Shown here: piece after piece, positions 11,211 to 23,072 of the stretch
How positions within the stretch are numbered: the first letter of the stretch is position 1
How the letters are laid out: each line of letters begins with the position of its first letter
Source of the DNA: Diphasiastrum complanatum
Lineage: Eukaryota > Streptophyta > Lycopodiopsida > Lycopodiales > Lycopodiaceae
Assembly: GCA_029204225.1 (NCBI GenBank)
Contig: CM055092.1
Coordinates: forward strand, 68,814,042-68,863,613
Length of the DNA stretch: 49,572 nucleotides
Direction of reading: 5' to 3'
Translations under genes and position numbers: made by a program
Notes under the pieces: model-generated
Told to the model about the DNA's origin: nothing
The model's database searches: none
What the model saw: only the letters and a program-made list of their open reading frames with translations

Positions 11211-11654
11211 GTAAAGACCCTAAAGGATTGCCCCTAAGATGAGGATAGGAGAACACAATAAGAGAGACTATAGAGCCAAACCGCCCAACCAATCCTAGCC
11301 CCCCAAGCCATGCCATGTGAAGGAAGAGGAGAAGAGAGAAATTGGTGACCTAAACCCAATATATCAACGGGAGAATCTTCACCTCATTATATAGAGAGTA
11401 GAGTCCTATGCATGAAACCATGCAACCCCCATGCAGGTCAACTATAAATAGATCACATCTCTTCATGCAGTCCTCCTGCCTATAACCGTCACACAGACAT
11501 GCAATACTCCATAAGTCTCAATTAGGGGGTTATTAGTCACAAACTGGCCTTGACATGGAATTAAATCATGGCGTGACCAACAATCTCGAATATCGGAGGG
11601 CCAGTCTACCATATTAGGACTATTCCAGGTCCTTAACCGAATATGGCCATAACA
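11210..11654 (-). repeat. LTR of family B, minus orientation
   Basis: On the minus strand it begins TGTTATGGCCATATTC and ends GGGTCTTTACA. It is about 80% identical by eye to the LTR at 23897-24373 in the opposite orientation. The PPT-like TTTAAGGAGAGAAGAA precedes it on the minus strand, so it is a 3' LTR. A TATA-like CTCTCTATATAA lies at about 11390. Confidence 0.7.
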
Positions 11655-12720
11655 TTCTTCTCTCCTTAAACTGCTTCTGTCCTTAGAAGCTCCTGAAGAC
11701 ATAAAAGAATTACAAGAACAATTCCTTTAACTTTCAATATTAACCTAGGAAATCATTATCCTTAGTTTGACTTTCATATCAAACAAGTACTCAGAAATAA
11801 TCAATTTTCCAATTGTTAATCTCTGTTTTGGAGTACAATTTAAGTTTGAAAAATATACTAAGCGATAAATTTCACAACTAGGTTACACTCAACACAAGCT
11901 AGTAATATCACCTTCATGCAAAGCACTTACATGAACCAACTGAGTGAAATATTACCTAACTCAGGAGACTAAAGATAAAGAAATAATATAATAATTATAA
12001 TTTCATTAAAAAAAAAACTTTCAACTCCTTAGAATCCAATTCTAAGATATGATAGAAAATAACACTCATTCATCTTAATAGATTTGTCTGTCTCCTTTGA
12101 TATCTGGGGATCCAATCAAAAGAAAAAACTGTACTCAAGCATCTGCAGACCATAAACTGTAGTAGAACAACATCCACTAAAAAAATCAAATAATGTCTGT
12201 GAGATTCAAGTTTTCAATTAAAATACTAGAGTAGATATTCAAAACACTGATCTGAATTCTTACTCAAATAATAGATCAAGAACTAATCATCACACTTAAG
12301 AATCATCACAATTCCGAATAATCCTCTAACAATAATTAAGTATCTATTTCCACTGCACCTTTCCTTTTAAAGAAATTATCAATTTTGATAAAAGTTAACT
12401 GGAAAGATGATATATGAAAATATCCAAATCCAAGAAAAGTCAATAATAAATGCTTCTACTAAAGGATTCACTCTATTAACAATCAGGACTTTTTCTTCAA
12501 ATATTTTCAACCCGAGTGGTAGAAACTACCATTTCATCGAAATCTATTTATGCACAAAGAGATGTTCAAGGTTCACTTCAACCTTAGAATTCATCCGAAT
12601 TCCAAGTCTATTCACACAAGTAGTAATTTATATGACATAACAGTCTTTCAAAAGAATACCTTCATGCTGGAAAGAATTTATATAAACCAGTCTGATGTCT
12701 TATATTTGAGAAAGTATTAA
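11655..12720 (-). other. Non-coding 3' internal region of the family B element
   Basis: AT-rich and without long frames. Short blocks match the minus complement of 23073-23896, for example GAGACAGAxAAATCTATTAAGAT and CAGTxGGTTCATGTA. This suggests a conserved non-coding stretch between coding remnants and the 3' LTR. Confidence 0.5.
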
Positions 12721-12766
12721 GAAGTAAAGGATTAATTAAGGAAGCGAGAAATAGATTTGAGGGCCT

Positions 12767-13125
12767 CTAATTTTGTAAATAATGAGATACCACAGACTCT
12801 TCGCGACACATCTTGATATGAGTAATTTGAATGAACAGGCTCTGAGTCAGTTTGGATGGTTTGAAACGCTTGATGAGAGCGTCCTTGAGGATGGTCCAAG
12901 AAGCAAGATCAGGAGCTTCAAGATTCAAGTACCACTCCTTGGCGGTGCCATAGAGTACCATGGAAAATTGACGAAGCTTTTCAGTTTTAGAGGTATCTCC
13001 ATAAAAATGGCATGCATTATCAAACTACTGGAGAAATCGGACTGGGTCAGATTCGCCATCGTACTTTGGTGCATCGATATGTGGAATTCTTTGTTCTAGT
13101 CGTGGAGGAGTCGGATTAGAAGATT
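12767..13125 (-). pseudogene. Ty3/gypsy gag fragment
   Basis: Minus-strand frame reading NPTPPRLEQRIPHIDAPKYD, GESDPVRFLQ, a TAG stop, then FDNACHFYGD, MVLYGTAKEWYLNLE, SWTILKDALIKRF. This matches the Retrotrans_gag domain (pattern: AxxWYxxLxPxSIxSWxxLxxxFxxRF). It ends near 12767 with a stop. The capsid N-terminus and zinc knuckle are absent. Confidence 0.8.
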
Positions 13126-13176
13126 TGTCAGAAATCAATGATAAACTTCATTGTTATTGTTTACAAGGTACATTAA

Positions 13177-13389
13177 TGTTGACAGTTGTAACCAGCTGTC
13201 ATTAGTCATAGGCTAGTCTATTAGTCTACTCATAGATTTTCTCTCTGTATCAGGGGTTCAGGGTCTATTTGTACATTTTACATTTTGTATGAGTTAGTGT
13301 GATAGAGTGACAGTGCGTGTTCTTCTTCCGCCTTCTTGTGGTGATTGCTTATGGTGAATGCTTGATGTTGCATATCTAATTCTTGACAT
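13177..13389 (+). repeat. Candidate short 5' LTR of a copia element
   Basis: Starts TGTTGACAGTTG and ends TTCTTGACA directly before a perfect PBS. The right boundary is firm. The left boundary is my best guess from the nearest TGTTGAC; the true LTR could start elsewhere or be truncated. Confidence 0.5.
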
Positions 13390-13401
13390 GGTATCAGAGC
13401 A
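13390..13401 (+). other. Primer-binding site, tRNA-Met type
   Basis: TGGTATCAGAGC, an exact match to the plant copia PBS consensus. Confidence 0.9.
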
Positions 13402-13574
13402 GCGATAGTCCTACGTGCCTGATCAATGGATACAACTTGTCATAGGCTCCACAATGAAGTGAGAAAGTCCTTCACGGGAGGTGAAAGCTTGGAGAGACAA
13501 AAATGGCTGGAAGAATTTCTTCTTTGGTGTATTTTGCAGGTTTGGAGCTCAGAATCATCAGTGGGGAACAAAGA

Positions 13575-13798
13575 CACAGTCCCGGAGGCACTAGAAAGGC
13601 CAGGGCAGCATCAGACGAATTGAAAATCTGTTGAGTGGAGAGATTTTTTTTATTCTTTTACAATACTTCCTAGTTGTTGTGAAAAGCACAGTCCCGGAGA
13701 CATCAGAAAGGCCAGGGCAGTATCAGAAAGATTGAAAATCTGTTGAGTGGGGGGAGATTCTTAAAATACTTTCTAGCTGTTGTGAAAAGTGTCATTTG
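13575..13798. repeat. 112-bp tandem repeat in the copia leader, two copies
   Basis: CACAGTCCCGGAG begins at 13575 and 13687. Both continue through AGAAAGGCCAGGGCAG, ATTGAAAATCTGTTGAGTGG and GTTGTGAAAAG. It sits in the untranslated leader between PBS and gag. Confidence 0.85.
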
Positions 13799-14016
13799 TG
13801 TGAAAGGTTTGTCAAGAAATCTCTCATTTGTCTATTTGGGATACCGCAAATCACACTAGACAGCGTCTAGTACGGCCATTCAGAGTTAGGAGGCTTCATA
13901 ATTTTCACATTACTGATCTTTGTCTTTTGAACGATCACACATTTCGAAGTGGGGAATCTAGAATATTCCCTCTGAAAGTTCTTAAATTCCCTCTACTTTT
14001 CATCTTTTCCATATCA

Positions 14017-14262
14017 ATATCGGATCGACGTGCCAGAGGCAAGAAAAATTCTAAACAGTCGTACATCCGCGCATCATACAGATATAACGTATCCGTATCA
14101 ATATCGGATCCACGCACCAAAGGTAAAGAAAATACTGAGCAGTCATAAATCTGCGCATCATACCGATATCGCATACCCATACCAATATCGGATCAACGCG
14201 CGAGAGCTAAAGAGAATCCCGAGTAGTCGTGCATCCGCACGTTGTACCGATATCAGGTGTAC
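14017..14262. repeat. 84-bp tandem repeat in the copia leader, three copies
   Basis: Copies start ATATCGGATC at 14017, 14101 and 14185. Each contains CAGTCGT/CAGTCAT, ATCYGCGCATCATAC-like and GATAT blocks. The period is a multiple of three, which explains the overlapping open frames on both strands (13828-14353) that are not genes. Confidence 0.9.
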
Positions 14263-14324
14263 AACCACAAATTTACAGTTCTGTGGTGTGATAAATTTTG
14301 TGATCCAGACAAATTTATCTAGTA

Positions 14325-15594
14325 ATGGCAACTCTAAGCAAGAGTGTCCTTAATGAGTCAAGCAATTTGGAAGGTGCTGGCAACTATGTAGTTTGGAAAT
14401 TCAAACTGAAAAACATTTTGATGAAAAAGGAGCTATGGACGATCGTGACAGGTGAAGAGACAAGGTCAGTGATTGAAGAAGATCAGCGGGCATTTGATAC
14501 GAGAAAACAGAAAGCCCAGAATGTCATCAACTTATCAGTTAGAAATGCAATTATTCCCTATATTTCAGATTTTGAAGGACCAAAAGAAGCATGAGATACA
14601 TTGAAGGCATTGTTTGAAATGACAAATACATCTCGAGTATTGTTTATGAAGACGAAGTTGCATACATTGTGGATGAATGATGGTGCAACTATTGCCGATC
14701 ACATACTGAAGATCAAAGAGATCCATGACCAATTAGCAGCAGTTGGAGAGCGAGTACAAGATTGTGAGATCGTGCAATTGACATTGAATAGTCTGAGTGA
14801 GTGACGTCAGATGTTTGCGACGAGTATAGCCACAAGAGAAAATCTTCCAACCCATGAAGAACTAGGTGGATTGCTTTTGCAAGAAGAGCAACATCAAGAG
14901 AACTTGAATCATCGTAACATGAGCTATGATCAAGCTCTTGCAGTTAGAGGACGAGGTGGAAGATTTGGCCAGGGAAGGTATCAATCGAGAGGAGGAAACT
15001 CAAGTCGGGGATCATTTCAACAATTTCATGAGCAAGTCAATGATAATCCGAATCGAGACAATTGGAATCAAGGCCGAGGTCAAGGACGCGACTATTCAAG
15101 ACAAAATAAACTTGGAGATTGTAAGTATTGCAACAAACCTGGCCACTAGGAGCGTGAATGCTTCAAGAAACAGAAGGAGATGCAACAAAGAAAAGACAAA
15201 TGGCAAGCGAGAAATTATGCTGATCAACATCAATTTCATGACTATTATTATGAAGAAAATTATACTGATCAACATCAATACAATGATGATCAATATGAAG
15301 ATGATATAGATGAGAGTTTAAAATTGTTCATTACAATATTAATGACAAGTGATGAAGCCAAGGATGCCTGGTACATTGATAGTGGTGCATCCAAGCACAT
15401 GACTTCAAGGAAAGAGTGGTTTTCAGAACTCAAGGAAACTGACAATGGTGATGAAGTTGGACAAGTTGATGGCAAATTGCTATCTTTTAAAGGAGTTGGA
15501 GTGGTACCAGTGAAGTTAGCTAGCGGGAAGATAAAACAGATAAGCAATGTGCAATATGTACTTGGCTTAGCTAACAATCTAATCTGGAACTAGA
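14325..15594 (+). pseudogene. Copia gag-protease with three nonsense codons
   Basis: One continuous frame from ATG 14325 interrupted by TGA (about 14592), TGA (about 14802) and TAG (about 15147). Without the stops it reads as gag: MATLSKSVLN, then NYVVWKFKLKNIL (UBN2), LHTLWMNDG, LTLNSLSE; an RG-rich linker; the zinc knuckle CKYCNKPGH with the closing Cys in EREC; a D/Y/Q-rich linker; and the protease AWYIDSGASKHMTS. Each stop falls where copia gags usually have Trp (A-W-D, E-W, GH-W). The element stops at NNLIWN, before the pre-integrase domain. Everything downstream of protease is missing. Confidence 0.85.
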
Positions 15595-16913
15595 AGAGAT
15601 TTGGGGGTTTTTGAACTATGAGATATTCATGAATATGGGAAGTAATGGTAAAGATTAAATTAGGTTCACTGATTGGCTACCAAATACCATTTAGTTATGG
15701 ATTGGATCAGTGCAATAAAGACTTAATCTGAACCTTTTGTCTAAAGATGTCTGTATAAGTCAGCCTAATCTTAGCTTGTGCACTAAGATCTGAAGTAGGT
15801 TGATTGGTTGAAGGAATTATGTTGATAAAAGTATGATGGTCGAAAAACTTGTGATGTGGATTTATTCACTTCAGAGATTTCCCAGATATGTTATTTACTC
15901 AAGAGAAATAGAAACTTCTGTAGCTGAGTTACAAGATTCTCAGTGATATATGTGAGTAACATATGCGGATTTTGGAGGAATCTGCTAGATAAGGACATGT
16001 GTTTATGTACTGGGTCATAGTGAGATTATTCTCATATGTGCACGATTAATCTTGTGTGGATTTGCTATGTATTCTTGGTTGCTAAGGTTATCTGGTGCAC
16101 TTAACCTAGTGGTTGAACATAAACATATGATCAAGTATTGTGTTCGACAATTACTTGCAGAGTTAACAGATCTGTTCTGATAGATCTATTGGTTAACTTA
16201 AATGATTCGGATAATGATCTACATGTGGTGTTATACTAGTAGAAATAAGATCTGCACCTAGACATTTAAGATTTCTAAATCACGAGCAATTAACTTGAGT
16301 AGTTGATTTACTCTTGTGGAAGTTAATTGGCAAAACGGACAGTGTGAAGAGAATTCACCGGAAACTGTTTGTTTTGTGTGTATTTCTTGTAAGACACATA
16401 ATTTATGAGTCATTTGGCTTCATTAGGAAATTATGTGCATAGGATACTGATTTCTTGAATGAGTATTTCTCAGTTTAGAAATAAACTTGATTCATTAGTG
16501 ATAGTATCCCTGAGAGCTCAATTGGATACCGGATCCTAATGGTGCCAAGAATGGTAAACTGAATTTTGGGAATTTAGCAGAACTTTGTAATCTCTAGATG
16601 TTGTTCTAGGTGATTGTATAAAGTTTATCTTGTTAAAGACATGTGTTATAATGGTCTTTAATTACTTTGTTGATTGTAGAATTTGGAACTCATAAAGAAT
16701 CGAGATGGAAGAATATTCTTGGAATCCAGTGATTTTCCTGATGAAAAATATTTCAGAATGATTCTTATAATTCCTGACTTGTACGTTGTACATATACTCT
16801 AGTATTTTTCAATGATTAAGTATGATTTAGGAATCTTGTAAATTATGATTGACAAATCATAAGATTCTAAATGTTTATGATTGACGAATCATAAACTGAT
16901 ACTTAAAGATCAC
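15595..16913 (+). other. Non-coding internal sequence of an older LTR element (left of nested copia)
   Basis: AT-rich, no coding frames. Together with 23073-23896 it appears to be one stretch split by the copia insertion at 16914-23072. Right-hand parts match the 3' non-coding region of the family B element at 11655-12720. Where the copia gag ends and this starts (about 15595) is an abrupt change in composition. Confidence 0.45.
16909..16913. repeat. Left target-site duplication of the intact copia
   Basis: ATCAC, against ATCAT at 23073-23077. Four of five bases match, as expected for a 5-bp copia duplication with one later mutation. Confidence 0.6.
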
Positions 16914-17595
16914 TGTAAAAATTACAGCAAATAAGGATCCTAAAACACTTGAAATGATGAGGGAAACAATAGATTATGATTTCATAAGATTAGCACAAGT
17001 TGAACCATCAAAATCCATCAAAAATCTATGCTTGAACCTCACTAAATGGCCCAAATCCTTGAAGAAGGCTTCACACGTGTGAAAGTACGGCCTCCCACAG
17101 TCTGAGTACTGTACACCAGACCTACATTCAATCCTATAATCATTAGTAATCACAAGTACTCAAACAATTATGAACATAGAGAGCAATTGCACCATTATGA
17201 GAGAAAAAACATGAAATTGCTTGATTGATTTTGGTGAGATATCATCACCTATATATACATGATCCATCACGGTTTTGGGCAGGTATGAGTAGCCCTAAAC
17301 CTATCCCTAATGCTAATTTTGGTGGATCTTTCATCCCTACCAAGTTAGGGTTGGAATCTTGGAGATCCCTCAACAATGCAAAAATTACCAAAAATAGCTC
17401 CTATTTTTTCTCCCTTGTATCTAAGCATAATTTGGACTCATTCCAAAGGTTCTAACACTTAGGTCTACTTGAGAACATCCTTATGAATGGAATCCTATGC
17501 TATTTGGCACGTGTGACAAGTCACATCATGACCATCTAACTATTTACAAGTCATATGACCAAAACTAGTCAAGCTAGAATGGTGAATTTTTAACA
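16914..17595 (-). repeat. 3' LTR of the intact copia element
   Basis: TGTAAAAATT...TTTTTAACA on the plus strand, 682 bp. On the minus strand it follows the polypurine tract. A TATA-like TATATATA lies at about 17251-17258. The open frame at 17225-17455 is a by-product, duplicated in the other LTR. Confidence 0.95.
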
Positions 17596-17610
17596 CTCCT
17601 CCTCACTATC
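17596..17610 (-). other. Polypurine tract of the copia element
   Basis: Minus strand reads GATAGTGAGGAGGAG immediately before the LTR start TGTTAAAAATT. Confidence 0.9.
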
Positions 17611-20600
17611 TAGCTTGGTTCAATCATTGCTTTACTAATCACTCCAAGTGATGATCTGAACTTCATAAAAGGTGTCTTTTGAAGTGGTTTAGTAAGTAGA
17701 TCAGCTACACATTCATTGCTTGGAACATGCTCCAAAGCAATCTCCTTGGCTTGCACCATTTCTCTCACAAAGTGATGGCATATCTCAATGTGCTTAGATC
17801 TTGCATGGAAGATTGGGTTAGATGCAAGGTGTTGGGCTGATATATTGTCATTGTAGATGATTGGTGCCTCCTCTAAATCCATAATCTTTAGTTCCACCAA
17901 TAATCTCTTGATCCAAAGTACCTCCTTTGTAGTGGTTGTCAAAGCTTTGTACTCGGCCTCGATTGAAGATAGAGATATAGTTTCTTGCTTTTTTTGAAAG
18001 CCATGAAACCACACCTTCTCCTATGAAAGTTGAATAGGCACTTGTTGATTTCCTATCCCTCTTGTCCCCTGCAAAATCTGAATCACTAAATGCATGAAGG
18101 TTAATCACATCTCCTCTATATAGAATCCCAAAATCCAATGTACCCGAGATGTATCTTAGAATCCTCTTAGCCTTTTTTCAATGGATATTCAATGGCTTTT
18201 GTATGGATTGGCTCAACCTACATACACTAAAGCTAAGATTTGGTCTAGTTATAGTGATCCACATTAAGGAACCTATAAGTTGTCTAAACAAAGTGATGTC
18301 CATGAAGGATCTTTCATCATCTTCATTTGGCACTTTTACATCTTGCTCCATTGGTGTGTCAACACTTTTGCATACTTCCATCTTAAACTTCTTCAAAAGA
18401 CTTTGAGCATAGTTTACTTGACTTATAAAGATAAAATCAGTTCCTCTAAGTACTTCTATGCCTAAGATGAAGTGAAGACACCCTAGATCTACCATCTTGA
18501 ACTCTAAGGATAGATGTATCTTGATTTTTTCAATACCATCAACACTATTTCCACTAATGATGATGTCATCTACATAAATGAGTAAAAGTACAATACCAAC
18601 ATCATCAAACTTAATGTAAAGAGTGGGATCATATTCACTTTGAACAAAAGAAAGTGAAATAAGATAGCAATGTAGTCTTGAATTCCAAGATCTCGAGGCT
18701 TGCTTCAAGCCATAGATGCTTCTTTGGAGATGGCATACTTTGTTCTCCATTCCATGCTTGATGAACCCTTGTGGCTGCTCCATATAGATATCCTCTTCCA
18801 AAAAACCATTCAAGAAAGCATTAGAGACATCCATTTGACATAGAATCCATCCAAAATGTGATGCAAGTGCAATGATTAGTCTTATTGTGACCATCTTGGC
18901 CATGGGTGCAAAAGTTTCCTCATAGTCTATCCCTCTCTCTTGAGCATAACCTTTTGCAACTAATCTTGCTTTATGTTTGTTAACACTCCCATTTGCATTC
19001 AACTTAAGCTTGAAGACCCACTTGCATCCTATTACATTCCTTTGAGGTCTCTCAACAAGCAACCAAGTTTCATTCTCAATCAAGGCATCATACTCATCCA
19101 ACATAGCTTTATACCATTCTTTGGAGTTCAATGCATCTTCAACATTAGACGGTTCTTCAAAACTAGATAAAGCATAAGAAGTGGATGAGATACCCTCAAC
19201 TTGTTGTCCTTTGCCTTGATATGTGAGCCTTGATGGCTCCACTTTTGCCCTTGAAGATCTCCTTGGTGTGATAGGTGGGTTTGGTGCTTGCTCCTCCATG
19301 AGCTCCTCCTCAAAACCAAGATCTTGCTCCTCGGCCATCTTCTTCTTGATTGTTGGAGCACTTGAGCCTTCTTCAAGCATATGCATATGATGTTCATCAA
19401 AGATGACATCCCTTGAAACAACAAATTTGTTTAAGGATGGGAGATAGACTTTGTAGCCCTTGCTTGAGCTTGCATATCCAAGCATGATCCCTCTTGTGGA
19501 AGATGGACCCTCCTTGGTTCTTGTTTCCAATGGCACATGCACATAACATATACACCCAAAAACTTTCAAGTGATTAAGATTGGGTTTCTTTCCATACAAC
19601 ATCTCATAAGGAGTTTTGTCTTCAATTGCTTTGCAAGACACCCTATTCATCAAGTAGTTTGCACATACAAGAGACTCACCCCAAAAGGATTTGGGCAAAC
19701 AAGCATCTAATCTTAAAGCCTTAGAGCATTCACATAATGTTCTATTCCTTCTTTCAGCAACTCCATTTTGTTGAGGAGTGTAAGGACAAGAAGTCTCTTT
19801 TTGGATCCCTTCCTCCTCACAAAAGGCCTTGAACTCATTGGAGATGAATTCTCCACCATTGTCACTTCTAAGAATCTTGATGCTATGATTATGATGCTTT
19901 TTCACAAACAACTTGAACTTTACAAAAGTATCAAATACTTGAGACTTGAAGGAAAGTAAGAACACCCAACAATATCTTGAGTAGTCATCAATGAAGGTTA
20001 AAAACATGGATGAACCTCCATTAGATTTGGTGCCAGCAATGTGCACATCCGAGTGTATGAGTTCAAGAGGATGAGATGACTTTGTGATGGAGTTAGGAAA
20101 CACTTTCTTATGTGCCTTGGATAAGGCACAAGCTTCACAAACCTTGTCTTCCTTCCCAATAGACCTTGGTAGGCCTAAAGCATACTCCTCCTTGATCATA
20201 GCCTCCATGGAACCCGAGTTGACATGTCCAAGTCTTTTGTGCCATAAAGTAAAGGTAGATATCTTGCTCTTCTCGGCCAACATGACAACATTAGTATCCA
20301 CAAATGCATCCAGCTTATAAAGTTTGCCAAGTCTAGTGCCCTTAGCCACTATCTTACCCTTCTTCTTGATGAAACATTCATTTGAAGCAAAATCAACATT
20401 GAAACCATTGTCTACCATTTGGCCAACACTTAGTAGATTCTTTGTTATTGTAGGAATGTACAAAATACCTTCTATGTTGATCTTTTTGGAAGATCCTAAG
20501 CAAAGGGGAATGCTACCAACTCCTTCAATCTTACAAGCTTCATCATTTGCTGTATAGATAGACTTTATAGGTCCATCATAAGATAAGAGAGAAGAGAAAA

Positions 20601-21579
20601 ACTCCCTTTTACTAGTCATGTGTGAACTAGCACCCGAGTCATTCCACCAAGGATCTTCTCCTTTGAAGCTTGTTGAAGAAAATATGGACATCATGAGAGA
20701 GTCCTCATGTGAACTCTCCTCCTCCTCCTCTTTGCTCATGTTGGCTTGGCTTTGATCTTGCTTCCTCTTGAAGCATTCTGAGGCATAATGCCCCATCTTG
20801 CTACAATAGTAGCACTTCACCTTTGATTTGTCCTTCTTGACTTTGGTGGTTGATGGAGATGCCTTTGGGGGTCCTTCTTGATCCTCAAGCTTTGTAGACT
20901 TCTTGAATGTTGATCCTTTGCCTTTGGACTTGCCTTTTCCTTTGGTGAAGAGAGCTTGGTCATCTCCACCTTGGATGGAAAGCCTATCCATCCTCTCTTG
21001 CATTTGGCTCCTTCTTGATTCCTCGGCCATGAGTGTGCCTTGGAGTTCTTCAAGTATGGGTAGCTTACCCATAATTGCATATCCCTGAACCAAATTGTCA
21101 AATTCAAAGCTTAGTCCATTCAATATGAGTTGAACAAGCTCTTCATCCTTGATAGGGTCACCTATAAAGGCTAGCTCTTTGTTCAATTCCTTTACTCTTA
21201 GGACAAAAGTATGTGCACTCTCTCCTTTCTTTTGATAGCTTCTATAGATTTGATTCTTCAAAGCTAACATTCTAGTTTGGTTCTTGGATTCATAGACCTT
21301 TTGCAAAGTCTCCCAAGCATCTTGAGCTGAAGTGCAATCTCCTACCTCTCTTAAGAGTTCATTTGCAACATTCATTTTTATGCAATGTAGTGCAACATTG
21401 CACCTCTTGATGTATTTGGCTTTTTCTTGAGGATGAATAGGTTCACCCTCCTTACCATTTACAATTTCCATCAGATCTTGCATGATCATGATAGATTCCA
21501 TTCTAACTTTCCATATGGAATAGTTAGTTTTGTTGAGCCTTTCATTAGTATCCAAAAGATATGCATTTATAGATGCCAT
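17610..21579 (-). pseudogene. Copia gag-pol polyprotein with one nonsense codon and one frameshift
   Basis: Starts MASINAYLLDTNERLNKTNY. Domains by residue: UBN2 gag about 10-200; basic linker about 210-255; zinc knuckle 256-269 (CYYC..GHYASEC); protease DSGA about 314-317; pre-integrase LWHKRLGHVN about 445; integrase triad D511, D573 and E609 (D573 to E609 spaced 35 as usual); C-terminal GYxxxxKGY about 701-709; reverse transcriptase about 820-1060 with YVDD at 1002-1005; then RNase H. Frame is open for 1133 codons to TGA at 18178-18180, where related copies have Trp before KKAKRILRY. It continues in the same frame to about 17996, where seven A's (minus strand) instead of six shift the frame; RNase H then finishes as ETISLSSIEAEYKAL...LLTKPL to 17610. 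Confidence 0.95.
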
Positions 21580-22377
21580 CTAGTCTCCTAATCAAGGACT
21601 TGACACAAATGAAGGTTACTTCTATTGATTTGATTGAAGGTCTACCTTATCCCACTTCTTAGGGACCTAAAAAGATCAGTAATAGACTTCCTATAAAGAT
21701 CTAAGAATGATCTCTAACAAAATCAAATCATAGAATACTAGAAACAATGCACTTGCTTGATTGAAGTAGACAATACTAGTAGAATTGCCCCTCTTTCTAT
21801 AAAGAACATTAAAGCTTCCAAATGATCTGATCAAGAGTGAATTTCAGCAACCTAATATACTTCCAAAATCACTTGTAAAAGATCTAAATGGAACTTAATG
21901 AGGATGCAACACAATCTACTATCCAATCACAAGCAAAAAATGATCAAAATTGATGAAAAATTGATCTAATTTGGTGCATAAGTTAAGCAATGGTTGGACT
22001 GAACCTAAATCACTTTAGGAGGTGTCTACTACACCTTAGAACAGCCTTGAAGAGTCCCCAAAACTCTGATCTTCCCTCTCCTTGAATGCTAGAAAGCCTC
22101 CTCTATGAAATCACCTCCAAAACTTGCTTAGAAATCAATGCTTGGAGCAAGCAAAGCTTGCTATTTTGGTAATGTGAATTGAATTCAACTTTGCCTCTGG
22201 TTTTAGACACCTAAACACCTGCAAATGAAGTCACACAACACCAATCTCCAATGTATTTGACTCACTTTGAGTTCTAGAATCAATACTAGATGCTAAGATC
22301 CAATCTACACAAGATTTAGATCAAAAATTGTGATCAAATTGAATGAAAACCAAGGATTTAGCTCATTTCAGCCTTTA
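21580..22377 (-). other. Untranslated leader of the intact copia element
   Basis: About 800 bp between PBS and gag ATG. No coding frame. Similar in layout to the degraded leader at 8516-9198. Confidence 0.7.
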
Positions 22378-22390
22378 GGCTCTGATACCA
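22378..22390 (-). other. Primer-binding site of the intact copia element
   Basis: Minus strand TGGTATCAGAGCC, an exact tRNA-Met type PBS adjoining the LTR at 22391. Confidence 0.95.
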
Positions 22391-23072
22391 TGTAAAAATT
22401 ACAGCAAATAAGGATCCTAAAACACTTGAAATGATGAGGGAAACAATAGATTATGATTTCATAAGATTAGCACAAGTTGAACCATCAAAATCCATCAAAA
22501 ATCTATGCTTGAACCTCACTAAATGGCCCAAATCCTTGAAGAAGGCTTCACACGTGTGAAAGTACGGCCTCCCACAGTCTGATTACTGTACACCAGACCT
22601 ACATTCAATCCTATAATCATTAGTAATCACAAGTACTCAAACAATTATGAACATAGAGAGCAATTGCACCATTATGAGAGAAAAAACATGAAATTGCTTG
22701 ATTGATTTTGGTGAGATATCATCACCTATATATACATGATCCATCACGGTTTTGGGCAGGTATGAGTAGCCCTAAACCTATCCCTAATGCTAATTTTGGT
22801 GGATCTTTCATCCCTACCAAGTTAGGGTTGGAATCTTGGAGATCCCTCAACAATGCAAAAATTACCAAAAATAGCTCCTATTTTTTCTCCCTTGTATCTA
22901 AGCATAATTTGGACTCATTCCAAAGGTTCTAACACTTAGGTCTACTTGAGAACATCCTTATGAATGGAATCCTATGCTATTTGGCACGTGTGACAAGCCA
23001 CATCATGACCATCTAACTATTTACAAGTCATATGACCAAAACTAGTCAAGCTAGAATTGTGAATTTTTAACA
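22391..23072 (-). repeat. 5' LTR of the intact copia element
   Basis: 682 bp, same length as its partner at 16914-17595 with three visible substitutions. Ends TTTTTAACA before the ATCAT target duplication. Confidence 0.95.

Larger units (their letters stand above)
16914..23072 (-). mobile_element. Near-complete Ty1/copia retrotransposon (6159 bp)
   Basis: Minus-orientation element with two 682-bp LTRs (16914-17595 and 22391-23072), PBS at 22378-22390, PPT at 17596-17610 and a single gag-pol frame (21579 to 17610). By eye the LTRs differ at three positions only (17106/22583, 17521/22998, 17581/23058), so insertion was recent. One nonsense codon and one +1 frameshift near the RNase H end make this copy non-autonomous as read. 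It sits inside older LTR-element sequence. Confidence 0.95.

Noticed and set aside
13828-14353. Overlapping open frames on both strands of about 80-107 codons
   Set aside because: Produced by the 84-bp tandem repeat, whose length is a multiple of three; no protein motif.
17225-17455. 76-codon frame, repeated identically at 22702-22932
   Set aside because: The pair exists because both lie in the two LTRs of the same copia element.
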